Shown here: one piece after another, positions 14,174-26,503 of the stretch | Position numbering within the stretch: the stretch's first letter is position 1 | Layout of the letters: each line of letters begins with the position of its first letter | Assembly: GCA_021234535.1 (NCBI GenBank) | Contig: CM037836.1 | Span: forward strand, 31,064,769-31,128,768 | Length of the DNA: 64,000 nucleotides | Source: Stichopus chloronotus | Lineage: Eukaryota; Echinodermata; Holothuroidea; Aspidochirotida; Stichopodidae | Direction: 5' to 3' | Position numbers and translations under genes: made by a program | The notes under the pieces: model-generated | What the model saw: the letters and a program-made list of their open reading frames with translations, nothing else | Databases searched by the model: none | What the model was told of the DNA's origin: nothing

Positions 14174-16274
14174 CGTGGCCTACGTCTCCCGCGTTTTACC
14201 GTTCTACTCAGTGGAATGTGGGGTTACGGTCCTTTTATACGTAGCCACCTATAATTCAAGGTAGAAACCTGAAAATATGTCAACGCCAATTTTTCCAGCG
14301 ACACCCATATTTTGGTTCCTATTTCCTTTTATTTTACACCCCGTTCCAGATAAAAGTTTTACTTACTGTTAAATAAGGTTGATTTTGCCTGCCGGTCTCC
14401 CTCGTCTTGGCTTGTCGGCAATCGAAACCACAGTGACCCTCCTAAACGATTCGCAGAGAAGTGTCACATGTCACTAAATGAAGTAAAATTCTTAGTTACG
14501 TAACGTTAGAATGGACATGGTAAGTTCGACAGTACCGTAATCTCCTGTATTTTACACATCATACGGTTCTGTGTGCCATGTCGGCTTACACCATTTCTAA
14601 AATTCTTTGATGTAGTAAACCCTTCCTGGTGTATTTGTAGCTTCAAGAGAGAGCATTTAATACGGTATTTACAAATGAGCTTCACTTACGTGACATCACC
14701 CCCGGCTTAATGAGAAAATGCCACATTTTCTTGAAAAAACACATTGATTTACAACAAAAAATCGGCCCCTAGATTTTCGGAACCTTTGATAGCATCGATT
14801 GTTATCTTATACGGCTGTAAAGCTAGTGCCCATCACATAATACGATTGTTCGTTACTCTGGATTTGTGCATAAATGCAAGTGGTTCGTGGTCCGTTTGCA
14901 GGACAAACTCTTTCATATAAATATCTCTGAAAACCCCAGAAAACACTTAAACACTCTCTTTCCATTACTAAATATGCCTTTCTCTGGGTAAAAGTTTCCT
15001 ACTAGCAAACGCTACGGGAAATAGCTCATCTTGGAAATTTCCCGATATCTGAAGGGAGAAAGCTTGAACAGATCTCATATTTAGTATATAAGTGTAACAC
15101 ATTGAGTACAACACTCTGTCGTTTTTGGTGGAGTCAATTAAAACCTTTTAAACACGATATTTCAAGAAGGGAGATTTGGAGTCAATTTGGAATAATGTCA
15201 AAAACGGTAGAATACGATAATGTAGTGGTTGACAGTTTTCATTCAAGTCAACCGTATGCTTCTTTGAACAAGCCAATGGGAAGTATGCTAGCGTTGAATA
15301 TTCAATTAGTCAAAACAACTCAGAATCACTGAGGCCGCAATGTTGTGATTTGTTCGTAGGGTATTTGTAAATACAGTGCTTCCTTTTACCAAATACTACA
15401 ATTCCCAGTACCGGCCTAGGAGCAACGACTTGATTAGTATGTTATTGATACACCAGTGAGACCTGTACTGTTGCATATTCATTATGTAGGCGCTTATAGC
15501 AAGAAACGTTACTTTTCAAATATGATTTTTTTTTAATGTTTCGACCCCCATGTCTGTCACTCTCTCGTGTGAAGTTCTGCAGTTTATACTTTGACTCAGT
15601 CGAGTCTGCTGTGACTCTGGTCTCTGTTCAGACGTCAATGAAAGCGATAAAACAGTTTGACTTACACACCTACAAAATAAAATTACATAGTGCATGTAAT
15701 AATCTCAAAACCGAACAAAAAATGGAGGAAGTCAAACAATTGTACTCACTACTCAGGTGTGTAACACACCATTGTGCACTCAAGTGTGAAGTTTCAGCAG
15801 TTCAAAACTTCACTCATTGCAAATTTCTTTGGTTCTGTGCATCACTTAGAAGATATTCAAATATATCTTTTTTAAATATATCTTTTTTTTCCTGCATGGG
15901 CCATGGGTTGTTTTCTGTGAGGGAGGAGGCAAAATCGACTCATCGCCGATATTCTTGACGGCTGTCCTATGGGACTCGGAGGTGTAAAGCGAGGGGTGTC
16001 CCCCTCCGGGAGCTTAATCCGGGACTTCAGATCAGTCAGTTCATAGATGCGTGTCGTGAGGAGAATTCTAAAGGGATGGGCATCCCGTCTCTCCTTTGTT
16101 TGAAAAGGATCATTTTTAGACTTCTTAATTTGGCAACCGATCATGGCTTCAAATTTGATTTATTTGACACCTGTATCCGTGAACCTAAAATAAAGGTTAC
16201 CGGACGAAAGAATGGACGAGGATGAGTGCAGGCAGGAATATTTATGCGAGGAGCCTGCATCGGTGGGCGTGGAG

Positions 16275-16470
16275 CTTTTCAAACCCTCCAGATGGCGTTC
16301 GAAAGGGCACTTCCGTGTGTTCCATGCTACACTATACCCAGCCTTGAAATAGGTATCTCATGCTTGCAGTTTCTCAATTGAGAGGTATACCAATGTACGA
16401 AAAATGGTAATACATATCAGATGGGTCGAGATGATACAAATATCATAATGCATTCTTGTTGTATTTATTC
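16275..16470 (+). repeat. Dispersed repeat also present in semaphorin intron 9
   Basis: CCCAGCCTTGAAATAGG..ATCTCATG, then AATACATATCAGATGGG..GAGATGATACAA, recur in the same order at 49760-49970. The upstream CTTTTCAAA..CCAGATGGC also matches. The class is unknown and no ends could be fixed. Confidence 0.6.
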
Positions 16471-17065
16471 TTTGAACATTTGGCAAATAGTAGAGGGAGG
16501 GCTGATCATACCTGCCTTAAGACCCTACTTTTCTACTGGTATAATGACCCATTTTAAGCAAATTGAAAATATAAACTGAAAATTGAGGTTGGCGGTTGAA
16601 CATTGTCTAATGCAACGAAGGGACGCAGAACGTTTAGAGTATACGCCGGAGAAAAACAGGAGGTTGCTGCATGCACTCGTATGGGATACGTTTCAAACTT
16701 TGTTTAAAATTATAATGACATTATTTCATTCTTTCTTGGATTGTACTAGAATACTATTGGCAGAAGATTAGTTCGTATTGGCAATTGCTTTAGTTGGCAA
16801 AGGCAAGCAATGCTTACTGGGGATTTGTTTATTTTTTATTCAGTGTTAGTTGGAAAAAAAAGAGGAACATTATTTCCAGAGTCTATATACATCGAAAAAA
16901 TAAATCCAAAGTTTTGATTAACTTTTTAGGGAGACGTATTACCAATGAGTCCCTCAATGTGTCCTGCCATCCTTCTGCTGTGGATCCCATCCCTAGTCGC
17001 ATCCTCGTAAGCGGTACTGGGTTCAAGCAACAGGCGCATGGCCATTGGGAACCTCGAAACAACGA

Positions 17066-17331
17066 TTTCAAGTTTCAAGTTCATTTTCTGCTTTCCACAC
17101 ACAGTTTAGTACATAATAATTAAAAAAATATCATATATGGAAGTACAAAGAATATATATCAATATATATATATATATATGTGTATATCAAATAAACAGTA
17201 CAGAAGATGGAAGCAGAGGAACCAGAAATAAGTTAAAACTTTTCTGGTCTGGTCCCTTAAAAACACAAACGGCACAAAAACAATAATCAGACAAAGTGTT
17301 CAGGAAGAAAGAACGAAGCCAGTAAAAAAAA

Positions 17332-17375
<44 letters not shown>

Positions 17376-17905
17376 GAAAGCTGCATCACTAGCTAAGTAC
17401 ATTTACTGTTCAGAAGAAAATCTTTTAACCAATACGTTAAGTGAGGGAGAACTATTGATGTCACGGCTGAGAGAATTCCAAAAATAAACACATGTGCTTC
17501 GTATTTGAGAAGAGTTGAGTGTTGTTCCGGAGTAAGGATGATGTAGAAATTCTTTCGTACGAGTGTTGTAAGTGTGATAGCTTGTGTTGTATGTGTAAAA
17601 GTCGTCGAAAGCTGAGGGAAGAAGTGAATGGTGAAATTTGTAAAGAAAAATGCCTAGCTGATACTTGTACAAATCGTACATATGTGAGTGTTTTTAATTC
17701 GATGAATAAAGGAGCAGTGTGCGATCTATAACTCACATGATTTATGTTGCGAATAACACCCTTTTGAAGCTTAAACAAATTATTTAATGAGGAGGTATGA
17801 GTATTTCCCCAAACAAGAAGACTATAGTTAAAATGAGGAAGCACAAGCGCATTATAAAGAGTAAGAAGTACACCCCTGGGAAGAAATTTCACATAAACAC
17901 CAGTG
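17066..17905 (-). pseudogene. 3' end of a CR1/L2-like LINE with simple-sequence UTR
   Basis: On the minus strand, 17905-17461 encodes the C-terminal segment of a LINE reverse transcriptase: LYNALVLPHFNYSLLVWGNT, then LFKLQKGVIRNINHVSYRSH. It continues after a frame change in 17681-17403 with NTRTKEFLHHP and VYFWNSLSRDINSSPSL and ends at a stop. The presumed 3' UTR holds (CT)n/T-rich and (TA)n tracts. It closes with tandem TTGAAAC-like words (17066-17085), the kind of 3' tail such LINEs carry. The catalytic RT core is absent (5'-truncated). Confidence 0.75.
17150..17372. repeat. Microsatellites (TA)n and A/(GA)n
   Basis: (TA)n-like sequence at about 17152-17180, an A-tract from about 17323 and (GA)n at 17341-17371, lying inside the LINE 3' UTR. 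Confidence 0.9.
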
Positions 17906-19074
17906 TTAATGTGCTGTCAGACTGTTCCGTCTTAGTTTTCAATATCACAAAAAGGTCATTGTGAAGCCAGTTTTCTAGTCCCTCCAGTTTCCCAGCCCCC
18001 CCTCCCTCCCCAACTCCGTCAGCGAACTTACTATACCTCTCTTCTCTTGTCGTTTTATTTTTTTTACGTGAGGCCTATTCACAAGGAAATTTCCGTACGA
18101 ATAAGGACACATGAAAGCACTATTCACAAGGAAATTTTCGTGCGAATATGGATACTTGAAAAATTGAAAAAAAGTCACCAGCCTCCGAAATCGATTCCTG
18201 TAAGGACTGTGAAGTGCATGTGAGTTACCGTGGGTGCATGCATTTATGAAATTATGAATGCGAATTAGCGTTGACATGCACACGGGTCTGTACAAATTTA
18301 CATAGCATACAAATGCAGCGAGCGCCCCCAATTGGTTTTCGTCGTGTGAATTGTGAGGACAGGTAAGCTTATTTACACGAAAATTTCAGTGTGAATAGTC
18401 ACAACGTTTTTTTTTTTTTTTTGCTCTTTTTTACTTTTAGCATCATCACGTCACCAAAATTTTGATGGGGAAACTCTTCCCTCAGCCCAGGGGGCTACGC
18501 CACTGGGCATTTTTATTGGGGGGGGGGGTTGGGATACATTCCCCACTTTTTGAATGGAGGGGACTGCATACTACTTGCCTTATATCCCCAGGGGAAGCCA
18601 AAAGAAAATAGTGGGCACAGACAGGTTTAAGAGAGTAGATCTACCAAGGTAGAGTAGACAAGAACGTTAAATGACCGTCCCGGAAGCAGGTTTGCGTTTG
18701 TACGACTTCGGCATTGTTGGTTTAATCACACCCCCCCCCCCCCCACCCACCCCTAGCTGTCTCCAACTCTCGATCGTTACTCTCTGAAGCACTTCTCGAA
18801 CTTGAGTAGGCGAATTTCGCCGGTGTTTATTCAGGATCAACACGGTATAGGCCTATACAAGGATCTTAGTCGATGAGTCTTCAGACTTTCTAACACTGGG
18901 TGATTCAAATTCAGTTCACAATCCCAGAAGGACCGGAGAGCAACCACAGACCACAGTTAAGTGGCACGTCCATCTAGTTGGATGATTTTGTGTGCGTGGA
19001 ATGTTGTGAAGATGAGGACGTGTGGTTTCCTAGTATCAGGAACCTGTCACGGATGTTGGTGTAACAAGTATATA

Positions 19075-19302
19075 TACAGTACCCCGTAATTGGCGCACTT
19101 AAGCAAACCATCGCCGATATTTAAATGTCACAAGACATTATTTAGAAGAAACGTACTTGAAATGGGTTTATAATCGTGAACTACTTAATTGTGGTTAGAT
19201 TCAAGAAGGTTAGGCTCACTTCAGTAACGTTGCCACAGTGATAGCGAGTAATTTTTGAAGGAAGCGCCAATTTCGGGGGCGCGCCAACTACGGGGTACTG
19301 TA
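19075..19302. mobile_element. pogo/Tc1-mariner-type MITE
   Basis: The left end CAGTACCCCGTAATTGGCGC (from 19077) is the inverted complement of the right end GCGCCAACTACGGGGTACTG (ending 19300), with one mismatch in 20 bp. A TA dinucleotide flanks each side, as expected for Tc1/mariner insertion. CAGTA-type ends are typical of the pogo branch. The element is 224 bp with no coding capacity. Confidence 0.82.
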
Positions 19303-20182
19303 CAAGAAACCTTATACAACTTTGAACGTTCACGATCTACTAATACTATACTACTGCACTCGATAGTACTCGCAACACAACAAACAAATCAAATAGGTTC
19401 CTTGTTCCGGTCAGGTGGAGTCCGTCGAAGAAATAGAGGATAAATCATCGTTGAGGTTGAAAAATTATTAGACTGAACTGTTACTTACAAGCGAAAGTCA
19501 CTGTAAGTGAGCCGGAAGTGAAATGGATTATTAAATTTCTCATTTGACGTAGCCAGTGTAATTAGTAGGCCTAACGTTAGGCCCTAACGTTACTTTGCCA
19601 TACACTGCAGTTAGGCATACTGTAGGCTAACTGTGTACTGACGTTTTTGTACTGTACTTTGTGTATTGTGTCATTAAACTTCACCGTAGCAACTTGCAGG
19701 TTAACTGTAACTGTGTGTGGTCAGTCTAAATGCCAAGGCTAACAGCTGGTATTTGGTAACAGGGACGCTAGGCACTAGCCTACCAGTACCACTACTCACT
19801 ACTACTTACTATTGAAGGTCAAGACCTAACCAAAGGTAACAAAAGTTGAAACAAACACATGCAGGCCACAGAAGTTACTGTAGAGTAGTGTGCTACATGA
19901 GTTCTTTGAATACTGAACTCCGAAATTGGATCTAGGCTCATTTGAAATAAGTGCCCGGAGGGGCTCATACTGTCACTCAGTGTCACTGGCTATTGTACAA
20001 ATTCAGTGGAGTGTAACCGGCTTACCTATGGAGAATGGTATGTTGAAGGGCAATAGATACGTATGTATAAATATTGCTACATACATGACTAGGTTGGAAT
20101 AGGCCTCTGTGCATTGTCTTCTTTTAAATAAAAGACATCCAAACAAGGACATTAGTACACCATGTACGCGCTGTGAGGTCGG

Positions 20183-21790
20183 TCAAACCCTCAGCGAATT
20201 AATAATAAACTCCACAGGCTTATGGTGACTAAGGGCCCTCTCGATAAGACGGCCAGGGAGATTGTTCTAATCCCGAATTGTGTTTGGGATACAACTGTAT
20301 TTGAAGCAATTTGTCCTAGCACAGTGTGTGCGGTAGTGCAAGGCATGCGTGTTGCAGATAATGCGAGTGGGTTTACAAAGGCCAGACAGAGGGATATTAG
20401 CTTGACAATGGATACCTTTTATGAGAATTTGAAGCCTACAATGCCTACGGCGATCAGATAAAGTCTGGAGACCAAGATCTTTCAAAAGGGTAGTCATCGA
20501 ACCAACTTCACGGGAGTACTCATTGGCAATAAACCGAACAGATCTCCTTTGTACTCCTTAAAGTTTATCCTTGAGTGACGCCTGATAAGGATCCCAAACA
20601 GAACAAGCATACTTCAACAAACGCCTAAGTGAAACTTTATAGGCAGCCAGTTTAACTTCCTTAGGACAAAAAGAGAGGTTCCTATGTAACAGGTTGAGAA
20701 CCTTGTTTCCTCTATTACAAACAGACTGTATATGATTTCCCCAATTGAGATTCTTGGTTATGGTCATCCCCAAGTACTTAATAGAATCTGCCCTCTTCAG
20801 ATCAACCCCATTGAGGGTATACTTAAAAATTCTTGGATTGCGTTTCCTAGTAACAGACATAACATTACACTTTCCAGGATGAAATCTCATGCCCCAGGTT
20901 TTGGCCCATTGGCCCAGGCAAGAAATGTCTCTCTGTAGCTCTCTACAGTCATTATGATTTTCAATGACCCTATAACAAACACAATCGTCAGCGAATAACC
21001 TAACTTCAGACGAAGCAGCTTCAACAATATCGTTTATATATGACAGGAAGAGTACTGGTCCCAGAACAGACCCCTGAGGAACACCAGAAAGAACTGGAGC
21101 AGATGCAGATTTAGTACCATTAACAACAACAGATTGTGAGCGATCAGAAAGAAAGTTATCTACCCAATTAATGACTTGACCAGAAACCCCTAAAGAGTAT
21201 AACTTCGTCTTGAGGAGTTCATGAGGAACAGTATCAAAGGCCTTCTCAAAATCTAAAATAAAGACATTGACCTGTTTATTTTTATCCAAGGCCACGGCCC
21301 AATCGTCAGTAACAGACACCAACTGCGTATCACAACTGTGATTCTTTCTGAAAGCATGCTGCTTAGTGGAAAGGATTTTATTCTTTTCATAGTGGTCCAT
21401 CAGGTTTGAGCAAATAATATGCTCCAACAATTTATAGCAAATACAAGTCAGAGAAACGGGGCGATAGTTGGATGGGAGTGAGGTATCTTTTTTCTTAAAA
21501 ATTGGACAAACATTTGCTCTTTTCCAGTCCGTGGGAATATGACCACTGGTAATTGACTGCTGGAAAAGGTGACTGATCATTGGAGCCAGATCAGTCGCAC
21601 GCTCCCTAAGGACCCATGGGTGTATGTTGTCGGGACCCATAGCTTTACTAACCTTTAAGTTTTTCAACAACTTTTCAACCCCGAAGATGGAGATAGAGAT
21701 ATCCCTCATTTTACTACAAGTAGGCCTCTTGTATGCATTTCCAACCCCCAACCACCAGATTCGCTCTAGATATCCTAGGTTTAAAGCCTT
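20183..21790 (-). pseudogene. Non-LTR retrotransposon reverse transcriptase (CR1/Jockey-type), two nonsense codons
   Basis: An open frame at 21751-20558 encodes an RT core of about 397 residues with NYRPVSL (95-101), DFEKAFD (167-173), SGVPQGSVLGP (222-232), the catalytic FADD (253-256) and KYLG (325-328). It stops at TAA 20560-20558, where the family has Glu before VQRR. The same frame then continues without a shift (GVQRRSVRFIANEY...LLKDLGLQTL). It meets a second stop, TAG at 20269-20267, in place of the Trp of RDWNNLP, and ends naturally at 20185-20183. The upstream endonuclease domain was not found, so the copy is 5'-truncated. It is recent enough to lack frameshifts in 1.57 kb. Confidence 0.9.
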
Positions 21791-22189
21791 CTACGGCCTC
21801 ATTCTCTTGCTTTGATAAACTTCTAACACTTCTTCCACATGTTGAACAGGGGTTCATTTCACAGAAAATTCACAACTTTAAATAACAAGGAGAGAGAAAA
21901 AAAACTCGAAAAAATAAGAAAAGACAAAACATAGATGGTTTACCAGCTCTTTTTGTTGTCTGAATCTGAAATCTTGTTGACGTCACTTCCGGACACTGAT
22001 TCTAAATTCGTATCCTGGAATTAACCAAATTCTGATTATTCGTAAGTTCGAGTTCGTCTCTTGCTCATGGCATGTATCCTTCACTACTGAACCTGTCCGA
22101 ATCTCCTGTATTGTGCAAAGTTTTTTTCTGGGGGAAGAATTAGGCCCACTGTATCTCTTAGTTATTTTGATACAACTGTAAAATACTCC

Positions 22190-22587
22190 TGTAACGAACC
22201 GATCGGCACTGAACACAGAGATTTTCTCTGTCCCAATCGACGTTGGTTTTACGACGGAGGATTACAAAACTTGGAGAAAGGAAAGAGGATCACAGGCGAT
22301 GTCGCTATCAATCAATGTTCTTTTCTTTTATTTCCAATCAAGATAAATCTCCGGAGTTGAAATACGGAAGTATAACATAAGTCGTTCGACCTACACACAC
22401 CAATTCTATGAATCAAACTAAATTATATTTAAAATTCATCCCTTTTTATACCCCTTTCACACATTTAAATTAAAATACACGCACCACCCACGCCACAACA
22501 CATATTTGAATAATTGACGCACAAGTCTCTCATTGCTAGATAATTCTCCCATTGTTACGTAACAAGCTTCCCATTAACTCTGTTACA
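22190..22587 (-). repeat. 3' LTR of the deleted retrotransposon
   Basis: 398 bp, starting TGTAACGAACCGATCGG and ending ACTCTGTTACA on the plus strand. It has an imperfect TGTAAC/GTTACA terminal inversion. It differs from the other LTR at scattered positions and by small indels. Confidence 0.88.
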
Positions 22588-22989
22588 CCCCCCAACTTAA
22601 AAACAAAGCAGTGTCTTTGCATCAAACTATACTATATGGAGAAATAATAATAAACAAGGGCAAAAGATCACAAAATACAGTGTAATTAATCAATCAAAAA
22701 CAATATTAAATATCATAACTCTGCTACATGTGACTTCTGTTAACTTTTAGCACAAATACTAATGAATGAAGGTATCCATTCTAATAATATAATTGATCAA
22801 ACCCTGTAACTCTGCCACACTCTTCACCTTGAAAACAAAGCAGTGCCTTTGAGAGAAACATATTGATACCAACCCAAGCCAGAAATTCATAACAGGCTCA
22901 TTATAGTCTGTCTGCAAACATGTATAACAAAAGTAACAACCGATTCAAGTGAAGTAAAAGCTGAAAATATATATAGTTGTGGAAAGAGA

Positions 22990-23388
22990 TATATACAGCA
23001 CTCACTTCTTGGAATACCTAGAACTCTCAAAATATTCTCCATAGTCTGTAAAAACACATCAATATCATCATCTGAAGACTGTTTGGGAAGAGTACAGGTA
23101 GCTTTTATTTTCTTTGGAGCTAGGCTTTCAGAGCTAGAACTTTGCATACTTCTCCCCATCAGATCTAACCTAGCCTCCATTTCTAACTTCTGTAACATCA
23201 TGTTGTACATTTCCTTTAATTTCTCTCTGCATTTCAAGCCTTCTCAATTCAAGCTCAAACCTTTGATCTGGGGAGAAACCTGACTCCGCCCCTAATTGTC
23301 CTAAGCCTTCCCTCATTTCTTCAGAGTTATCCCCTCCGGCGGAGGATCCACTTAACCGCGTAGTAATGTTACCCCCTTTAGCTGCCAT
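22990..23388 (-). pseudogene. gag N-terminal remnant within the LTR element
   Basis: The minus frame from ATG 23388 (MAAKGGNITTRLSG...) gives a charged coiled-coil, FELELRRLEMQRE. A frameshift near 23220 moves to a second frame with LQKLEMEARLDLMG and then SDDDIDVFLQTMENIL, the usual entry of a Gypsy/Gmr1-type capsid. It breaks off at about 22995, probably the internal deletion junction. An acidic/basic helix followed by D-D-[IL]-D-x-[FY]-L is the standard layout of these gags. Confidence 0.65.
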
Positions 23389-23504
23389 TATCTACAGAAG
23401 CCTATCTGCATCTCACAATGAAGCTAACTTGATAACACAATTACGATGTAGTTACACAATAACGTTATGGCCTCTGCCTATAACACACAACCGACCTTGG
23501 CCTT

Positions 23505-23725
23505 CCACCGACCACAGCGTCTAGGTCACAGCAAATCTTTGTATCCTCTGCGGGAACTTCACTTTATTTCCTCAGCAGGCCCCTTCACCCAAGCCGAATA
23601 TGGTCGCTTCCCTGACCTTGAACTTCTACGGACCAGCGTCTGGTAGCTACAACCAATCTTTGTGTTCTTCACATATGTACTATTTTCTCTCGGCAGGCCC
23701 CTTCACCCAAGCCGAATCCAGCCAC
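23505..23725. repeat. Tandem duplication in the retrotransposon leader
   Basis: CAGGCCCCTTCACCCAAGCC occurs twice, about 118 bp apart, each preceded by a related AGCGTCT...CAA.TCTTTGT block. It lies between the primer site and gag. Confidence 0.75.
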
Positions 23726-24038
23726 AGTCACCGTACCGTTGAAGTGCTGCATACTGCGTAGTCTAGTGTTGTTTCCTTCCGTTTGTTGCACATTCGATCC
23801 CTTCAGTTGAAATAAAAACTGCGCACTGATGTGCGCTCTGTGCATGTATCTGTGGACTTATTCAACTGGAGACATGAAAACTATGTGAGTGTGTTAAACG
23901 TATAAAATATCACACTCAGCGATTGTTGGACATGCGCATTGAGTGCAGATAGTTGAAAAGTCTGACTTTGGTGAACTTTTCACCGCTGTTCCAGGATTTT
24001 AGACCGTACAGCCTCGATCTGCTTTTCCGCTGCCACCA

Positions 24039-24440
24039 TGTAACGAACCGACCGGGACTGAACACACAGATTTTCTCTGTCCCGATCGATGTTTGTTTCA
24101 CAACGGAGAATCACAAAACTCGGAGAAAGGGAACAGAATCACAGGCGATGTCGTTATCAATCAATGTTCTTTCCTTTTATTTCCAATCAAGATAAATCTA
24201 GATAAATCTCCGCCGGAGTTGAAACACGGATGTATAAATCCTTAGACCTACACACACCAATTCTATTAATCAAACTAAATTATATTTAAAATTCATCCTT
24301 TTTTATACCCCATCCACACATTTGGATTAAAATACACGCACCACTCACGCCACAACACATATTTGAATAATTGACGCACAAGTCTCTCATTGCTAAATAA
24401 TTCTCCCATTGTTATGTAACAAGCTTCCCACTAACTCTTC
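24039..24440 (-). repeat. 5' LTR of the deleted retrotransposon
   Basis: About 400 bp aligned end to end with 22190-22587, including a duplicated GATAAATCT word not present in the partner. The distal end runs into a repeated CCCACTAACTC motif instead of the expected GTTACA. Confidence 0.85.
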
Positions 24441-24484
24441 CCACTAACTCCACCCACCAATAATATTATTAGACCTCAATGAGC

Positions 24485-24820
24485 CTCCGGAGGTGCAGTC
24501 ATAGTGGCAAATCAAAACTCAAAGCACTGCAAAGTAACACATAAGTGCATATGCTAGGACTGGAGGCCTAGTGAACACAGAACTCTACACTACAAGCCAT
24601 GCATTGATCATATTGAGTTGTTCTCAAAATAACACGCAAGTGTATATGCAGCCACGGTGACTGCACCTCTACCTGGGAATGGAGGCTGTGCAGACTTGAA
24701 AGATTTTGAGAGCTAGAGTCAAAATAGCACACAAGTGTATAAGAAGCCACTGTGACTGAGACCACTCAGAACTGGAGGCTGAGTGGACTTAGAAGATTTT
24801 TTGAAGACAGACCAGCCCTT
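24485..24820. repeat. Three-unit ~88-bp minisatellite
   Basis: Units share CAAAATA.CAC.CAAGTGTATA, GCCAC.GTGACTG and GGAGGCTG.G..GACTT.GAAGATTTT. It lies directly beside the 5' LTR. It is not coding. Confidence 0.65.
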
Positions 24821-25173
24821 AGCCACAAGTGAAGTTGATTTAACTCTGAAACCGTGGGGTGAATGCACATACTGCCCTTGACTTCACGAGTTTCCTGGCT
24901 AAAACAATAAGAAATTGGTACTCTATGTGTATCGTAGCAAAACTAGAGAGTTCAGAGTCCGATTTTTGTGAAAATCTGGAAATCACCACGTAAGAAGTAG
25001 GTGTAGTTAATTATATGAAAAAAAGATTGTTCATTAATTTGTGATTAAATAAAAACAAAGAAAATAATAAGAAATACTCAGCATAGTTAGTTAAATAGTT
25101 TGCTCCATTTTCTCCCAATGAAAGTCATGAATTGTTAGGAGAAACATACAGTAACTTATAAGGCATATCAAAG

Positions 25174-26503
25174 TGGTACAGCAGGGTTGGAAAACCTTGC
25201 TGAATTTCCCGCGAACACAGTAGAAAATCCACTGATTTCCCGCTGACATTTGTGTGGGGTGGAACCCTTTGTGGGGGGTTCAGGGGCGAGCTCCCGGAAG
25301 ATTGGGATTCCTAGCACATTGAAGGGGTAAAATTGTGCAGCTGAGCACAAAAAATATAACTGAAAACTCGTACAAAATTTGAAAAATCAATCACGAAAGC
25401 TTAACGTTAGGCTGTTTGCGTTGATGCAATATACGGTACCTTTTTAAATGTGAAGAGGTGTCACTTACAAAATGTTACAAACGAGTGAAACTTGAGCCCG
25501 ATATTAGGCTACATAGATATGCAATAGGCCTAGAATAAATGTCTTGATCATAGACCACTACACACTGTCAACTACTACAAGCTGTGCTACTTACAAACAG
25601 CTCTGCGAGTTTTCCGTAAAAAATCCTGGCATGTTTCCAAGAAAAGTTTTTCACTGCAAAAATGTCAACACCTGTCCCAAAATGGACATCGCATTCATAA
25701 TACTCAAATTCAGCCACCTGTTGCGGCTACGACATTTGTACCGAACTTTTTCATCCCTGATAACTGTGACCATTAACAGGCAGCAGAAATTTGCACCAAA
25801 AAATGTTAAAAATAAAAGTCGTCCACCATATTTCAAAATGGTTTAATCAGGAAATTTTTTTTACTGCGTGTAAAGTTACGTTTTCAAGAAAGGTGTTTGG
25901 CATTACCATTGCCTCTGTGTGTAGGACTGTAAAGGTAAAGAAGGTACAAACGTCAAGCCATGCCGCATGAGTCTGTTGCGCTGCTATGTACTGTATGTAT
26001 GCTGTGTACATACGTACCTAGTGTATGAAAGCACTCCGTTCTCATTAATTGCACAGAGAATCTTGTGTTGAGTTCGGGGGGAAAAAAAAATCAGTAAAAC
26101 CAGTGAAACTGTGCACGAGTTCCACGTGAATCATCCTTGGGCACTGGGGTTCATAGGGTGTGTAGGGCGGCTGAAGTGTGCCTAAAAGCAAACTGGTGGT
26201 AATTTCTGGTTACTTGCGTGGTCGTGGGAGATATACTGGACATGGTGGTTTATTGGCATAGAGGTATTTGCCTATGTGAGTATCGTAAGCAATAACAATC
26301 AACAGAGCTTCTTTTAATATTTTTTAACAGCATTTTCCCTGTTCTCCCTCATTTATTTTGTTTCTCTGAAGATTTCCTGGGTTTTTTTCCCGTTTTTTTT
26401 TTAAAAAAATGTGTCCCGAAATGCAGAATTTCCTGTGAGCGTCGCCGATTTCCCGCGAACCAGGTTCGAAAGGTTCGCAAGGTTTTCCAACCCTGGGCTA
26501 CAG
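25174..26503. mobile_element. Non-autonomous hAT-type element, 1.3 kb
   Basis: The left end CAGGGTTGGAAAACCTTGC (from 25182) is matched inverted by GCAAGGTTTTCCAACCCTG (ending 26495): a perfect 19-bp terminal inverted repeat. Related GATTTCCCGC/TTTCCCGCGAAC words lie just inside both ends. The flanking 8-mers TGGTACAG and GGCTACAG agree at six of eight positions, compatible with a decayed 8-bp target duplication. No transposase frame was found. Confidence 0.82.

Larger units (their letters stand above)
22190..24440 (-). mobile_element. Internally deleted LTR retrotransposon
   Basis: Two direct repeats of about 400 bp (22190-22587 and 24039-~24440) begin TGTAACGAACC on the plus strand. The left one ends GTTACA. 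The element reads on the minus strand. Just inside the 5' LTR is TGGTGGCAGCGG (24038-24027), complementary to the 3' end of tRNA-Leu. A purine-rich tract (AGTTGGGGGG) precedes the 3' LTR. The 1.45-kb interior retains only the N-terminal gag and has lost protease, RT and integrase. The outer end of the 5' LTR is rearranged by a short CCACTAACTC duplication, so no target duplication was confirmed. Confidence 0.85.

Noticed and set aside
15536..15958. 140-residue ORF, the longest plus-strand frame in the intergenic part
   Set aside because: Low-complexity, AT-driven sequence with no motif. It overlaps a minus-strand frame, and length alone is within chance for this composition.
20222..20461. 79-residue plus-strand ORF
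   Set aside because: It is the antisense shadow of the LINE RT C-terminus on the minus strand.
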